A stretch of DNA of 64,000 bases from Prostheceraeus crozeri (lineage: Eukaryota; Platyhelminthes; Polycladida; Euryleptidae), in NCBI GenBank assembly GCA_907163375.1, contig CAJQUW010005287.1, positions 1 through 64,000 on the forward strand. Reading direction: 5' to 3'. Positions 1 to 11,380 of this stretch are shown here, piece after piece; the stretch's first letter is position 1; every line of letters starts with the position of its first letter. A program made the position numbers and the translations under genes. The notes below the pieces were generated by a model that saw only the letters and a program-made list of their open reading frames with translations, made no database searches and was not told the DNA's origin.

Positions 1-30
1 AGATAGAGCCATTTTAAGTTTTCTTCCGAG

Positions 31-40
31 CATATATAAA
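31..40 (+). promoter_or_regulatory. TATA box, possible promoter of the Cys-rich gene
   Basis: The string catatataaa is followed about 40 bases later by a possible first exon ending in gacgag, then GTAAGC, a good splice donor at about 81. An acceptor-like tctcag sits two bases before the ATG at 632. A short leader exon and a 550-base intron would fit, but splicing is inferred only. Confidence 0.35.
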
Positions 41-372
41 CCCCCGACAACGTAAGTCTGATCACTTCATCGAAAGACGAGGTAAGCGACGGTCGTCGCT
101 CTGAGCTCCCGATATCGGGTGCAAAGGACTCTATCTTTTGAAGTAGGCAAGCTATCTTGCTACTTCAAAGTTTGTATGATAGAGTTTGATAGTGTCTTTA
201 CTACTGATAAAATTTTTTAAAAGTAGTATGAGTAGTAAAATGCGGAATTTTTTAAAAATTCTTAATTTTCACTTTTTTCAAAGTTTTAACATATAGACTA
301 AGGTTTTCAAGTATCCTGAGTTCAAATCTGCTATCAGATTTGAAATTTAACTAAGTCTAAGGCAGCTTTGAG

Positions 373-556
373 GGGTTAGATCCCAGCTACTGATCACTAC
401 CTTTGACTCGGCGTTCCTGTTACCACTTCGGGGCAGTGACAATGATGTCTTCAGCTGTAAAGAGCGGGTATCGGGGAAGATCTCTCACTTCCCTAGTGAT
501 CGGTACAAGGCCTTCGGGCTGTCGACGGGATCGAGTGCCACTCACTACACTCTTTA
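373..556. repeat. Module C, left-arm copy
   Basis: This GC-rich block matches 15,963-16,165 in reverse complement with few changes. It carries the family signature CGGCGTTCCTGTTACCACTT, related to modules A, B and D described on the right arm. Two frames are open across it, so it could be an exon or a structured RNA segment. It lies inside the putative leader intron of the Cys-rich gene. Confidence 0.7.
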
Positions 557-631
557 GGAATATGACTGTACTACATGATTCCAAACTTATACAAATTTCA
601 TTATCTTACAGTTAACGATAAAATCTCAGGC

Positions 632-1212
632 ATGGCCAATGACAAAAATAGAAAATATCATATCAAGATGTGCACATGTGGGCGAGTTAATCGCAGTGCG
701 GACGCCAAGGCTCATGTCAAGAAGGCGGGCACCGGCCACATGATTGTCTTGAATAGGGTTGCGTGCGTGAAGTGTAGAGTGCTGAAGGGTGATGAGGATG
801 AGGCGCGTTTTTACAGAGTGCATGCTGACTGTAGTGGTGGTTTAGTGACTGATTTGAGATTTACGCAGTTGATTGTGGAAGAGAGGGAGCGAATGTTGGC
901 GAATGTGCGAATGTGTGAAGTGTTGAGAATATTGTTGAGAATGTTGTTGAGAATGATGAGTTGGCGAGAGCGGTTGCGTCGTTGGAGGGTGAGATTGAGC
1001 GAAAGAGAGTGCTTGAGAGTGATGATGAGGATGATGTGGATTTAGATAGGGAGCGTGTGAGGAAGCGTGTGAGGAAGTTGAGCTCTTCGTCATCGGAGGT
1101 GTCCAACATCGTCATCACACACCCCCCATCGAACGAGCTCATCTTCCCCAAAGATGTGAAGAGTGGGATGAGTGGGATTCGATCGTGCAGATCGGCGAGG
1201 TGGTTGAGCTGA
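632..1212 (+). pseudogene. Cys-rich acidic/basic protein, frameshifted
   Basis: From ATG 632 the frame encodes a basic, Cys-containing domain with CTCG, CVKC and DCSGG motifs in the first 75 residues, which could bind zinc. After about position 918 the sensible reading moves to another frame (open to 1,212). That part encodes an acidic and basic coiled-coil-like tail with ESDDEDDVDLD, then an RKRVRKL basic stretch and a serine run. The switch looks like a one-base lesion or sequence error. The ATG is preceded by tctcaggc, an acceptor-like site. I do not recognise the family; a nuclear role is only a guess from the basic and acidic stretches. It has no counterpart in the right arm. Confidence 0.4.
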
Positions 1213-1220
1213 CTGAAGAG

Positions 1221-2150
1221 AAGAGGTCTATTTTTCGGCTCCAGATGGCGCATGATTTTGTTGGTTAATAAATCAGTACACTAGAGAGTTTGAAGAAATT
1301 ACACTAGGATGCAGTCTTGTGACTGAGAGTTGATAGTTGAATTAAGCAAGGTAAACTTGAAGTCGAAGGAGGTAGCGGATGAAAATATATTAGACTGAGG
1401 TGATCGTAGTGTACGACTGATCTTTGAAGAAAAAGACGCGACAGTTGGACAGAGAAAGCAATGAGGAGTGGTACTGGAGTCTCGAGAGGCGAGTACCCTG
1501 GAGCGGAGAGAACGCAATTAGAGATCAGAAGCGAAGATCTTGAGGAGTATTAGATGAAGGAGATCACATGAAAGAGTGATGTTGAGGTAGACGAGGAATG
1601 TTGAGTAGGTAGAGGACTGTGCTCGGGCGGCGGGGAAAGGGTTGGGGGCTGTGGGGAGGAAGGGGGGCGGAGTGGGTAGGGGGAGGAGGGGGGGGTCGTG
1701 CCGAGCGGGGGGGGCCGTTAGGTCTATGAAGAGGAGTGGGTGGGAGGGAGATTGGAGGTAGGGGTGGGGGCTGGGTGATGAGAGCAGCGTATAGAAAGAT
1801 TTGAGGGAGCGCGATGAGGAGGATAGTGGGAACGTGTGGAATGAGGCGATCTGAGTATTGTTTGCAGTATCTCCATCCCTATTCGGGATAGAATCCTATT
1901 TTTGGCCGGCGAGTAACACGTAAATCCAGAATTAGACGAATCCCTCCAATGCTTACCATGTCATTCCCACGAAAAAAAACTGCACCTCCAACAGCCAGCC
2001 TACGACTGCGCGCCCATTTCCACAAAATTTTCGATTCCGGAAAAACGCGCGAGACTGCCAAAGGTCAGACTATCTTGTAATATGACGGAAAGTACAATAA
2101 ATAGTATAGTCCTATTCTAATACATATACATTTTCAATTGCAGATCTTTG
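1221..2150. other. Gene-free purine-rich stretch
   Basis: No coding frame with recognisable content. The plus strand is strongly A/G-biased up to about 1,860, then becomes mixed. It has no right-arm partner. Confidence 0.5.
1623..1732 (+). other. G-rich tract with quadruplex potential
   Basis: Many runs of three to eight G occur within about 110 bases, separated by short spacers, enough for several overlapping G-quadruplexes on the plus strand. Confidence 0.6.
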
Positions 2151-2159
2151 CCCCCTTCA

Positions 2160-2345
2160 CCACCCCATCAATTCCACCATATCCCGTAGAACGACCATCG
2201 AGGTCTCTCGTTAAGGCCACCTAGAAGGCAGAGACCCTGATAGGCTACCTCCACGCGGTTTGCCTCTGGGCATTCTTCGGACCCTGCGATACTAGCTCTG
2301 ATAAGTTATTCTGAATCTGGTCTATCAATCAAACTTTGAACGTTA
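2160..2345. repeat. Spacer repeat upstream of CG1, left arm
   Basis: A degraded reverse-complement copy of about 15,345-15,480. It retains the pattern of a TGCCTCTGGGCA-type dyad, TCTTCGGAC and the ctgataag/ctatcaatc stretch. Related copies lie at 2,755-2,870 and 3,340-3,445 in this arm, and at 14,890-15,010 in the other. Confidence 0.6.
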
Positions 2346-2408
2346 ACGATTCACTTTAGAGGTATAATAACCAGTTTTCTACCGTGCTCATATTCATTTC
2401 ATTCAATC

Positions 2409-2690
2409 ATGGAGACGCCAAACGCATGCGCATCAACTCTCCTCGCGGACTAGCAGTAAGCCGAAATTTCTATTTTGAGGAGTTTTTCACAGCCTAGAGG
2501 AGCAAGACCAGAGTTTTTTAATAAACTTGCTCGAGTGCGAATCCGGCTTGCACAGCAACTGCTGTCCAAACCAACGAACACTGGCGTCACACCATTCCAC
2601 TTTCGTTAGTCACGTGCCAATTAGACGTGGAAGTCGACAGTGGCACACCAAAGAGAGAGTCAAAGAATCTCTCAGCAGAATTGTGAGTCA
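2409..2690 (+). pseudogene. CG1 left-arm copy, decayed
   Basis: Starts at an ATG in the context atcATGgagacgcc and aligns with the 88-codon gene at 15,052-15,318, but frameshifts and stops interrupt it. A TATA-like gaggtataataa lies about 50 bases upstream. Just after the aligned end is CAGGGTAAGATG, which reads as a canonical splice donor. The right-arm copy has GTGTAAG at this place, so the original gene may have continued into a second exon. Confidence 0.65.
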
Positions 2691-3459
2691 GGGTAAGATG
2701 ACCGTTACTCACCAAATGAACCTGCGCGGCTCTCTTAAGAGCCACCAGTGAGGCAAGACATGTATAGAACCTCCTCAGCGGTTTCTAGCGCCCTGGGCCG
2801 GTCCGTCGCGGACACTGGCGCATACTATCTCATAGAGTCTGAATCGGCTGATCAGTCAACGTTGAACATTATGCAGTCGAGATTGCTATCCCTACAAGCG
2901 TCTCTGATTTCGTGTTGAGCATTCATTGTTGATAACCCTATATAAAGCTCCGAAGTAATTGTAACGCTTCTCATTCATTTTGAATTCACTGACGGAAAGC
3001 GACATCTGTGCCTAGACAACCAAAAATCCCCCCCGAACATCACCAGAGATGAAGCACCATCTCCCGCCATTCCACGGTTCGTCAATCCGTTCGGACGAGT
3101 GGGATGAGAGATGAGAAGAGAGGGGAAGAAATCAACGAGGATCGTTGGGACTGGATGAAGTGTGAGGACTCCAAATACCACCCGCATCCAAAGGTGACCA
3201 CGCAGTGTCTCCATACCGCCACGTGCGGTGTATAGGGTCTATGACAACTAACGTCATAAAGGTGTACCCATTGCACTATTCCTCCAATAGTCAATTTACA
3301 CACGGCCCCCCGAGAACGCAAGCCATCGCTCTCTTAAGGCCAGCACCATGGGGCAAGACATGATAGAACTCACTCCTCGCTGTTTGCCCTGGGCAGTCTT
3401 CGGACTGGCGAATATATCATTAAGTTGGAATCTGCTATCAAGTCAACTTGAACCGTTGC

Positions 3460-3700
3460 ACAATGGAAGTTCGGTGTAATACTTTCCTTTCGACGGGCGC
3501 GTTCCTGTAGAAGGGCGGCGGTGATAACCCGTAGCTATGTATACCGCAAGGGACATTCGGCAATGGTCATTTGTTAAACCTCTCTGCGTCATGTTTGCAA
3601 GTGATTGCCTCTGTCTCAACGTAGTATGCATTCGCGCCAGGGCGACATTTAGCCAACTGTCGAAGGTTGCCTAAAACTTTCCATTGCATACGTTATGAGA
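3460..3700. repeat. Module A, left-arm copy
   Basis: Reverse complement of about 14,690-14,890 with scattered single-base insertions. It contains the family signature around gacgggcgcgttcctg and the shared tctgtctcaacgtagtatgc segment. Confidence 0.7.
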
Positions 3701-3804
3701 ACCATGAGTTCTACCTGTCTCTATCAATGAGACGAATTGATGAATGGACTGAAATGGGAGGACACTCACGCGCCACACGCAACATAACACACTTCTCTCT
3801 TCCG

Positions 3805-4150
3805 TAGTCTAACAAGCTCTTTACACATGGATCGCAGTCGATTGCTATCCCTGTATCAGAAGTGTAAGCTATCTTAATTATATTTGACACTATTTTAATC
3901 TACCATCATCGTCCATATGAAATGATTTTTAGATTTACAAGTTAGACTAAGCGTGCTACTATTTCCAAATGAAAAAGTATACATGGTTAAATCATCCACT
4001 TAAGCCCATCCGTAGTCTAACAAGCTCTTTACACATGGATCGCAGTCGATTGCTATCCCTGTATCAGAAGTGTAAGCTATCTTAATATTATTTGACACTA
4101 TTTTAGTCTACCATCATTTCGTCCATATGAAATGATTTTAGGATTTACAA
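3805..4150. repeat. Tandem 207-bp duplication upstream of CG2, left arm
   Basis: The block beginning gtagtctaacaagctcttta occurs at about 3,805 and again at 4,012, each followed by the ctatccctgtatcagaagtg and ccatatgaaatgatttt segments. The same tandem pair sits in reverse at 14,222-14,560. Confidence 0.8.
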
Positions 4151-4210
4151 AACGGGTGATCCGTAACTAAGGGACCCGTTACTAAGGGTCGGGCCCCTTT
4201 AGAGGAATAT
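4150..4210 (+). promoter_or_regulatory. GGGTCC element and TATA box of CG2, left copy
   Basis: Three GGGACCC/GGGTC-type repeats (acgggtgatccgt, gggacccgttactaa, gggtcgggcccctttagag) precede aatatataag. This is the counterpart of 14,159-14,216. Confidence 0.6.
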
Positions 4211-4273
4211 ATAAGAAGGAGTTTGCAATGTAGATGAATATACGCGTTGAAGAAGGACTACTCAGATTACAAT

Positions 4274-4867
4274 ATGGCCAGAAGCCGGTGAAAGTAACGA
4301 TATCTACAACGTCAGCATCAACGTCAGCATTCAACGTCAGCTCACGTCAGATCTATTTTCTTCCCATTGCTTCGGGATCGGAGTACCTGACAATGGTGTA
4401 TCGAGATATTTCCCCCTTTTCGCTGGGGATGTGATCCTATCAGATAAGATATTCATAGTGTGGTGGTCAAGCGGGGGGATTGTGGTACCGACAGAGACTC
4501 ACATATTTCCAACTACGATTGACACCTTTTTATTTTACTAAATCACCTTGTATATCGTATACATTCAAGTCACGAATGACCCACGGAGAAGCCACTATAC
4601 ATGGAACGAGATGTGCCTATGTACGAAGGGGATGTAATTTTGGGGTACTCCCCTACACGAATGTGATTTTACGTCGTGCCCACCAGGATGGGTGGATGCT
4701 GGAAGGGTGGCACGGGGGCGTCTGTGGAAGTTGAACATCATTCAAAGCCACTCATGGACCCACCGTATGAGACGCAACGATTTCGTCTAGATGGTGAAGC
4801 AATGGATTCGTGTTCATTCCCAACGGATGGTACAGGAGACATTGATGAAGAGAGAGGTGATTTATAA
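4274..4867 (+). pseudogene. CG2 left-arm copy, frameshifted
   Basis: Aligns along its length with the intact 199-residue gene at 13,503-14,102. Frames change repeatedly because of single-base insertions, often in homopolymers: ttcccccttttc against ttccccttttc, and a lengthened G-run near 4,475. Both halves of the internal duplication are recognisable in pieces. The error pattern resembles unpolished long-read sequence as much as ordinary decay. Confidence 0.75.
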
Positions 4868-5072
4868 GGTCCTTTAGTGGAATAAGTGGGAATTTGTATT
4901 TCAATGAACTTTTTATGTATATATTGAATGAACTTTTATTAATAAACATGCCTTCATCACATGTGATCATTTTCCTTTGAGTCTAATAACTATAATGAAT
5001 AGGATGGTATTAGAAGAAGAATGGATTATGGGTTAAATAAGTTAAGTGAAAATAGATGGGAATATAATCATC

Positions 5073-5654
5073 ATGAGTGAAGGTTCCAGAGTGTGAGGTT
5101 CCAGAGTGTAGAGGTACGTTATCCAATACGTCATTGGAAAGGTAAATTTTGGAATATCACCGTACCATTCCAATTATTTCATGGAGACAAGCTATTTCAG
5201 AGACGACGAAAACTGTGTAGTGATTATCACGCCGTAACGATAGAATTGGAAAATGAAATAATTCCAACGTATATTGACACATTCTATTTTGCAGTAACAC
5301 CGACATATCAGCATCCTATTACAACCACGGTGGAGAAACCGAAAGAATGTCTTTATTTTGAAAACGTGATTTAATTTCCAATGTATGAAGGAGATGTAGT
5401 TATATCATGGAATCCTACAGGAAAACATGTAGTCGCGATCTCCAGGTAGAAAGCGTGAAGAAGGAGGAGGTTATGGCACGGGCTATGTATAATAGTATAT
5501 CAACATACTCCAGAAGTGTATAAAAACGACCCGAAATTGGACACGACGGATTTCGTTTGGATTATGGTTTTTGAGAGAAGAAGGTGTGGGTTCAGATTCT
5601 TCATACTGATACATTGACTGACATTGAATGGACGGGTGGCCAAAAACGAGGTGA
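5073..5654 (+). pseudogene. CG3 left-arm copy, frameshifted
   Basis: Starts at ATGAGTGAAGGTTCC and matches the intact gene at 12,789-13,343. It has an early frameshift, and a long piece is open between 5,093 and 5,374, covering the first repeat and the IDTFYF motif. The rest is broken by insertions, including one next to the ERD motif. Confidence 0.75.
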
Positions 5655-5747
5655 TTTCAGGGTCCCTGAAGGGGGGACCCATGAAGGGATCGGGTCCTTT
5701 GAGAGATGTATTAAGAGTGGATGAAAATGAGTGTTCACAATCATAAT

Positions 5748-5996
5748 CCTGGTAGAAACCAGAGAAGAGTTGAGAGTAAGGCAGCGTGCGGAATGAAGAC
5801 CATCAAAACAAATGATTGAAAGGATATAAGAGGAGAAGTCTATAAATCGAAGAATCCAGGACGATCAGGAGAGTGTGTTGGGACACATGCGACTTTGTGC
5901 TGCTGGGAAAGCGACGATAGTTGAGTCATCAACGAAATCAACATTATGGGAGAGATTGGATTGTGGAGGGACCGATAGAGGACCCGATACTTTTAG
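5748..5996 (+). pseudogene. CG4 left-arm copy, start codon lost
   Basis: Matches 12,457-12,696. The start ATG has become CTG (atcCTGgtagaaac), and small indels follow. The GGACCCGAT tail is kept, because it overlaps the next promoter. Confidence 0.7.
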
Positions 5997-6091
5997 AGGA
6001 CCAGATAATTTTGAGGACCCGATCCACTAAAAATGTATATAAATGACTTTTGGAAATCATTTACTTCATATTTAGGACTTGAGCTAGTGAA

Positions 6092-6590
6092 CAAGCCGAC
6101 GTTACGATTGATCCAACCTTTACCGGATTCGCATTCCCGAAGTGTTAGTGCCAGAGAGCGACGATGGAAGATGGCCAACTGATCTTCCGTCTGGATGGGG
6201 GGCATCGAGGCCGATTTGAGTGAATTGACTGATGAAGGACTTCCAGAGTTGGTGACGCCTACCCCGATGGACAATCTTCCTCCAAGGTTTTCACAGAGGA
6301 CATTACAACAGTTGGACAGATTTTTAAACTTCACCATCTTTCCAGTCGGACGAATTTTAGTGAAATGACGGATGAAGAGTGGGTGACGTACGAAAAGGAG
6401 AAGGAGAAGACGGGGAGATAATCACCCTAAACTGAGGCCGGATCTCCGGTGGTCCCATTCGGGATTACGTATGCTTATGCCCACAATTGCCGCATCGACA
6501 GTTTCATGGAGGCATTTCATCAGAATCACAATATACGCCGTGGAGGTGGATTTGGTGGATGAAGCGTTGGTGCATGCCATGATTGAACAG
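6092..6590 (+). pseudogene. CG5 left-arm copy, start codon lost
   Basis: Matches 11,862-12,359. The ATG is replaced by AAG (gaacAAGccgacg) and several indels break the frame. The acidic motifs and the SEMTDEEW segment are still readable. Confidence 0.7.
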
Positions 6591-6758
6591 TGTTTTCTCA
6601 TGATTTACTTTCTCATGATTACTTTCTCGTGTGTGCTTCTTCAATAAACTATACATGGTAAGCCTTGATTCTTTATGAATGAAAAGACTGCTAGTTTGGG
6701 GAGGGTAAGGTATGTAGAAGTTTAAGTAATCATAATACCATAGCAGATTGTATGAATC

Positions 6759-7115
6759 ATGCCATGTTATAGACGAAGACGAAGACGTCAGAGAGGGGGT
6801 ATTCTTTTCCCTTAGCGGGAATGCTTTGGTAAACACTTTTGCAGGAAACTATTACAAAAGGGTGTTTCACGACATATTAGCAAAGGAAAGCCGATTTAGA
6901 CGTATTACGCGAAAGCGCTATAGTAACAGTGAATGGAATGTTATTTATGACAATGCCATATTCGTACTAGACGAAGACGCAGGACGAAGGACGGACGTCA
7001 GAGGATTTCGGTCTTATCCATTTCAATTTTACCACGTTGTCCTTAATAAATAGTAATGCAAAGTAATGACACATCGAGATCATAGGTGCAGGTTCCTACA
7101 TTGCTGCATAGATTT
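6759..7115 (+). pseudogene. CG6-CG7 left-arm copies, decayed
   Basis: Both short Arg-rich genes are present in order, beginning at ATG 6,759 and ATG 6,953, matching 11,572-11,727 and 11,381-11,542. The CGA/AGA codon runs are interrupted by inserted bases (gacgcaggacgaaggacgg). As a result the frames fuse into an unrelated 101-codon reading frame that should not be taken as a gene. Confidence 0.7.
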
Positions 7116-7179
7116 GGGTGGACGAATAAGATTTACTAGTTTGCAATTTAGGACTAAGCGTTCTATTATTTGTAAATGA

Positions 7180-8455
7180 AAGATATAAAGTTTCAATAGT
7201 TAACACGTTAAAAATAAAGTTTCAATAGTGTGTATGTTAAGAATAAAGTTCTATCTGTTTCTATGTTAGAAATAAAATGAAGGTTCATCAGTTTACAAGT
7301 TAAGAATAAAGTTTTATCTGTTTGTATGTTAGACATAAAACAAAGTTTCAACCGTTAACAAGTTAAAAATAAAGTTTCAATAGTTTACAAGTTAAAACTA
7401 ATGTTTCAATAGTGCGTATGTTAAGAATAAAGTTTTATCTGTTTCTATGTTAGAAATAAAATGAAGCTTCACCAGTTTACAAGTTAAGAATAAAGTTTTA
7501 TCAGCTTGTATGTTAGAAATAAAATGAAGTTTCACCAGTTTACAATTTAAAAATAAAGTTTCAATAGTGTGTACGTTAGAAATAAAGTTTCAACCGTTTA
7601 CAAGTTGAAAAATAAAGTTTTAACAGTGTCTACGTTAGAAATAAAGTTTTATCTGTTGTAAAGTACGATCGTAGGATTTACTAGTTGCAAGTTAGACTCA
7701 GCATTCTACTAGTTGTAAATGAAAATATCGTTTCAACAGTTTACAGATTAAAATAAACTTTTAACAGTGTGTACGTTAGAAATAAAGTCTTAGCTGTTTA
7801 TATGTTAGAAACAAAATAAAGTTTCAACAGTTTACAAGTTGAAAAATAAAGTTTCAACAGTGTGTACGTTAGAAATAAATGAAAGTAAAAACTTCATCGT
7901 ATGAGTATTCAAAGCATGTTTTGTAAATCAAATGTGTGTAGTCCTGACATGATAGAATCGCGTTAGAAATAAAGTTTCAGCCGTTTACAAGTTAAAAATA
8001 AAGTTTCAACGGTGTGTACGTTAGAAATAAAGTTTTAGCTGTTTATATGTTAGAAACAAAATAAAGTTTCAACAGTTTACAAGTTGAAAAATAAAGTTTC
8101 AACAGTGTGTACGTTAGAAATAAATGAAAGTAAAAACTTCATCGTATGAGTATTCAAAGCATGTTTTGTAAATCAATTGTGTGTAGTCCTGACATGATAG
8201 AATCGCGTTAGAAATAAAGTTTCAGCCGTTTACAAGTTAAAAATAAAGTTTCAACGGTGTGTACGTTAGAAATAAAGTTTTAGCTGTTTATATGTTAGAA
8301 ACAAAATAAAGTTTCAACAGTTTACAAGTTGAAAAATAAAGTTTCAACAGTGTGTACGTTAGAAATAAATGAAAGTAAAAACTTCATCGTATGAGTATTC
8401 AAAGCATGTTTTGTAAATCAATTGTGTGTAGTCCTGACATGATAGAATCAAACTT
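7180..8455 (+). repeat. AATAAA-bearing minisatellite, left arm
   Basis: Units of about 29-31 bases alternate between a TTTACAAGTTAAAAATAAAG form and a GTACGTTAGAAATAAAGTTT form. Almost every unit carries AATAAAG on the plus strand, the same sense as the left-arm genes that run into it. Near the centre the units are organised in a higher-order repeat of about 243 bases that includes gagtattcaaagcatg and agtcctgacatgatagaa. Confidence 0.9.
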
Positions 8456-8495
8456 GACAAAACGCGTTTGTCAAGCTTAATTCTATCATGTCAGG
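8440..8495. other. Dyad centre of the giant palindrome
   Basis: The sequences tcctgacatgatagaat and attctatcatgtcagga flank AACTTGACAAAACGCG and TTTGTCAAGCTT. This gives a nearly perfect hairpin around CGCG at 8,463-8,466, with a one-base offset and one mismatch. Confidence 0.9.
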
Positions 8496-11340
8496 ACTAC
8501 ACACAATTGATTTACAAAACATGCTTTGAATACTCATACGATGAAGTTTTTACTTTCATTTATTTCTAACGTACACACTGTTGAAACTTTATTTTTCAAC
8601 TTGTAAACTGTTGAAACTTTATTTTGTTTCTAACATATAAACAGCTAAAACTTTATTTCTAACGTACACCGTTGAAACTTTATTTTTAACTTGTAAACGG
8701 CTGAAACTTTATTTCTAACGCGATTCTATCATGTCAGGACTACACACATTTGATTTACAAAACATGCTTTGAATACTCATACGATGAAGTTTTTACTTTC
8801 ATTTATTTCTAACGTACACACTGTTGAAACTTTATTTTTCAACTTGTAAACTGTTGAAACTTTATTTTGTTTCTAACATATAAACAGCTAAAACTTTATT
8901 TCTAACGTACACACCGTTGAAACTTTATTTTTAACTTGTAAACGGCTGAAACTTTATTTCTAACGCGATTCTATCATGTCAGGACTACACACATTTGATT
9001 TACAAAACATGCTTTGAATACTCATACGATGAAGTTTTTACTTTCATTTATTTCTAACGTACACACTGTTGAAACTTTATTTTTCAACTTGTAAACTGTT
9101 GAAACTTTATTTTGTTTCTAACATATAAACAGCTAAAACTTTATTTCTAACGTACACACTGTTAAAAGTTTATTTTAATCTGTAAACTGTTGAAACGATA
9201 TTTTCATTTACAACTAGTAGAATGCTGAGTCTAACTTGCAAACTAGTAAATCCTACGATCGTACTTTACAAACAGATAAAACTTTATTTCTAACGTAGAC
9301 ACTGTTAAAACTTTATTTTTCAACTTGTAAACGGTTGAAACTTTATTTCTAACGTACACACTATTGAAACTTTATTTTTAAATTGTAAACTGGTGAAACT
9401 TCATTTTATTTCTAACATACAAGCTGATAAAACTTTATTCTTAACTTGTAAACTGGTGAAGCTTCATTTTATTTCTAACATAGAAACAGATAAAACTTTA
9501 TTCTTAACATACGCACTATTGAAACATTAGTTTTAACTTGTAAACTATTGAAACTTTATTTTTAACTTGTTAACGGTTGAAACTTTGTTTTATGTCTAAC
9601 ATACAAACAGATAAAACTTTATTCTTAACTTGTAAACTGATGAACCTTCATTTTATTTCTAACATAGAAACAGATAGAACTTTATTCTTAACATACACAC
9701 TATTGAAACTTTATTTTTAACGTGTTAACTATTGAAACTTTATTTTTAACCTGTAAACGGTTGAAACTTTGTTTTAATTCTAACATACAAGCAGATAAAA
9801 TTTATTCTTAACTTGTAAACTGGCGAAACTTCATTTTATTTCTAACATATAAACAGATAGAACTTTATTCTTAACGTACACAATGTTGAAACTTTATTTT
9901 TAACGCACAAAGCGCTTAAACTTTATTTCCATCATACACACTATTGAAACTTTATTTTAATCTGAAACTTTATTTTTAACTTGTTAACGGTTGAAACTTT
10001 GTTTTATGTCTAACATACAAACAGATAAAACTCTATTATTAACTTGTAAACTGATGAAACTTCATTTTATTTCTAACATAGAAGCAGATAGAACTTTAAT
10101 CTTAACATACACACTATTGAAACTTTATTTTATTTTTAACATACAAACAGCTAAAACTTTATTTTATGTCTAACATACAAACAGATACAACTTTATTATT
10201 AACTTGTAAACTGATGAAACTTCATTTTATTTCTAACATAGAAGCAGATAGAACTTTATTCTTAACATACACACTATTGAAACTTTATTTTTAACGTGTT
10301 AACTATTGAAACTTTATTTTTAACTGTATACGGTTGAAAACCGGTTTTTAATTCTAACATACAAACAGATAAAACTTTATTCTTAACATACACACTATTG
10401 AAACTTTATTTCTAACGTACACACTATTGAAACTTCATTTTTAACTTGTAAACTGGTGAAACTTTATTTCATTTCTGACATACAAGCAGATAAAACTTTA
10501 TTCTTAACTTGTAAACTGGTGAACCTTCATTTTTATTTCTAACATATAAACAGATAGAACTTTATTCTTAACATATACACTATTGAAACTTCATTTTTAA
10601 CTTGTAAACGGTTGAAACTTTGTTTTAATTCTAACATACAAGCAGATAAAATTTATTCTTAACTTGTAAACTGGCGAAACTTCATTTTATTTCTAACATA
10701 GAAACAGATAAAACTTTATTCTTAACATACGCACTATTGAAACATTAGTTTTAACTTGCAAACTATTGAAACTTTATTTTTAACTTGTTAACGGTTTAAA
10801 CTTTGTTTTATTTCTAACATACAAACAGATAAAACTTTATTCTTAACTTGTAAACTGATGAACCTTCATTTTATTTCTAACATAGAAACAGATAGAACTT
10901 TATTCTTAACATACACACTATTGAAACTTTATTTTTAACGTGTTAACTATTGAAACTTTATTTTTAACCTGTAAACGGTTGAAACTTTGTTTTAATTCTA
11001 ACATACAAGTAGATAAAATTTATTCTTAACTTGTAAACTGGCGAAACTTCATTTTATTTCTAACATATAAACAGATAAAACTTTATTCTTAACATACGCA
11101 CTATTGAAACATTAGTTTTAACTTGTAAACTATTGAAACTTTATTTTTAACTTGTTAACCGTTGAAACTTTGTTTTATTTCTAACATACAAACAGATAAA
11201 ACTTTATTCTTAACTTGTAAACTGATGAAACTTCATTTTATTTCTAACATACAAACAGATAGAACTTTATTCTTAACATACACACTATTGAATTTTTATT
11301 TTTAACGTGTAAACTATTGAAACTATATCTTTCATTTACA
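8496..11340 (-). repeat. AATAAA-bearing minisatellite, right arm
   Basis: Reverse-complement continuation of the left array. Units read CTTTATTTTTAACTTGTAAA on the plus strand, so AATAAA lies on the minus strand, the sense of the right-arm genes. The first 800 bases mirror the left arm almost exactly, including the 243-base higher-order unit. The outer part is about 1.6 kb longer than the left array and more varied. Short open frames here are artefacts of the repeat. Confidence 0.9.
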
Positions 11341-11380
11341 AATAATAGAACGCTTAGTCTAAATTGCAAACTAGTAAATC

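Noticed and set aside
373-556. tRNA or known ribozyme in the GC-rich module
   Set aside because: No cloverleaf with A and B boxes and no hammerhead core could be found.
6748-7053. A 101-codon open frame in the left arm
   Set aside because: It is a frame fusion across decayed copies of the two Arg-rich mini-genes; the right arm shows the true frames.
7180-11340. CRISPR-like short repeats of about 30 bases
   Set aside because: Units are contiguous with no spacers and carry AATAAA; it is a minisatellite.
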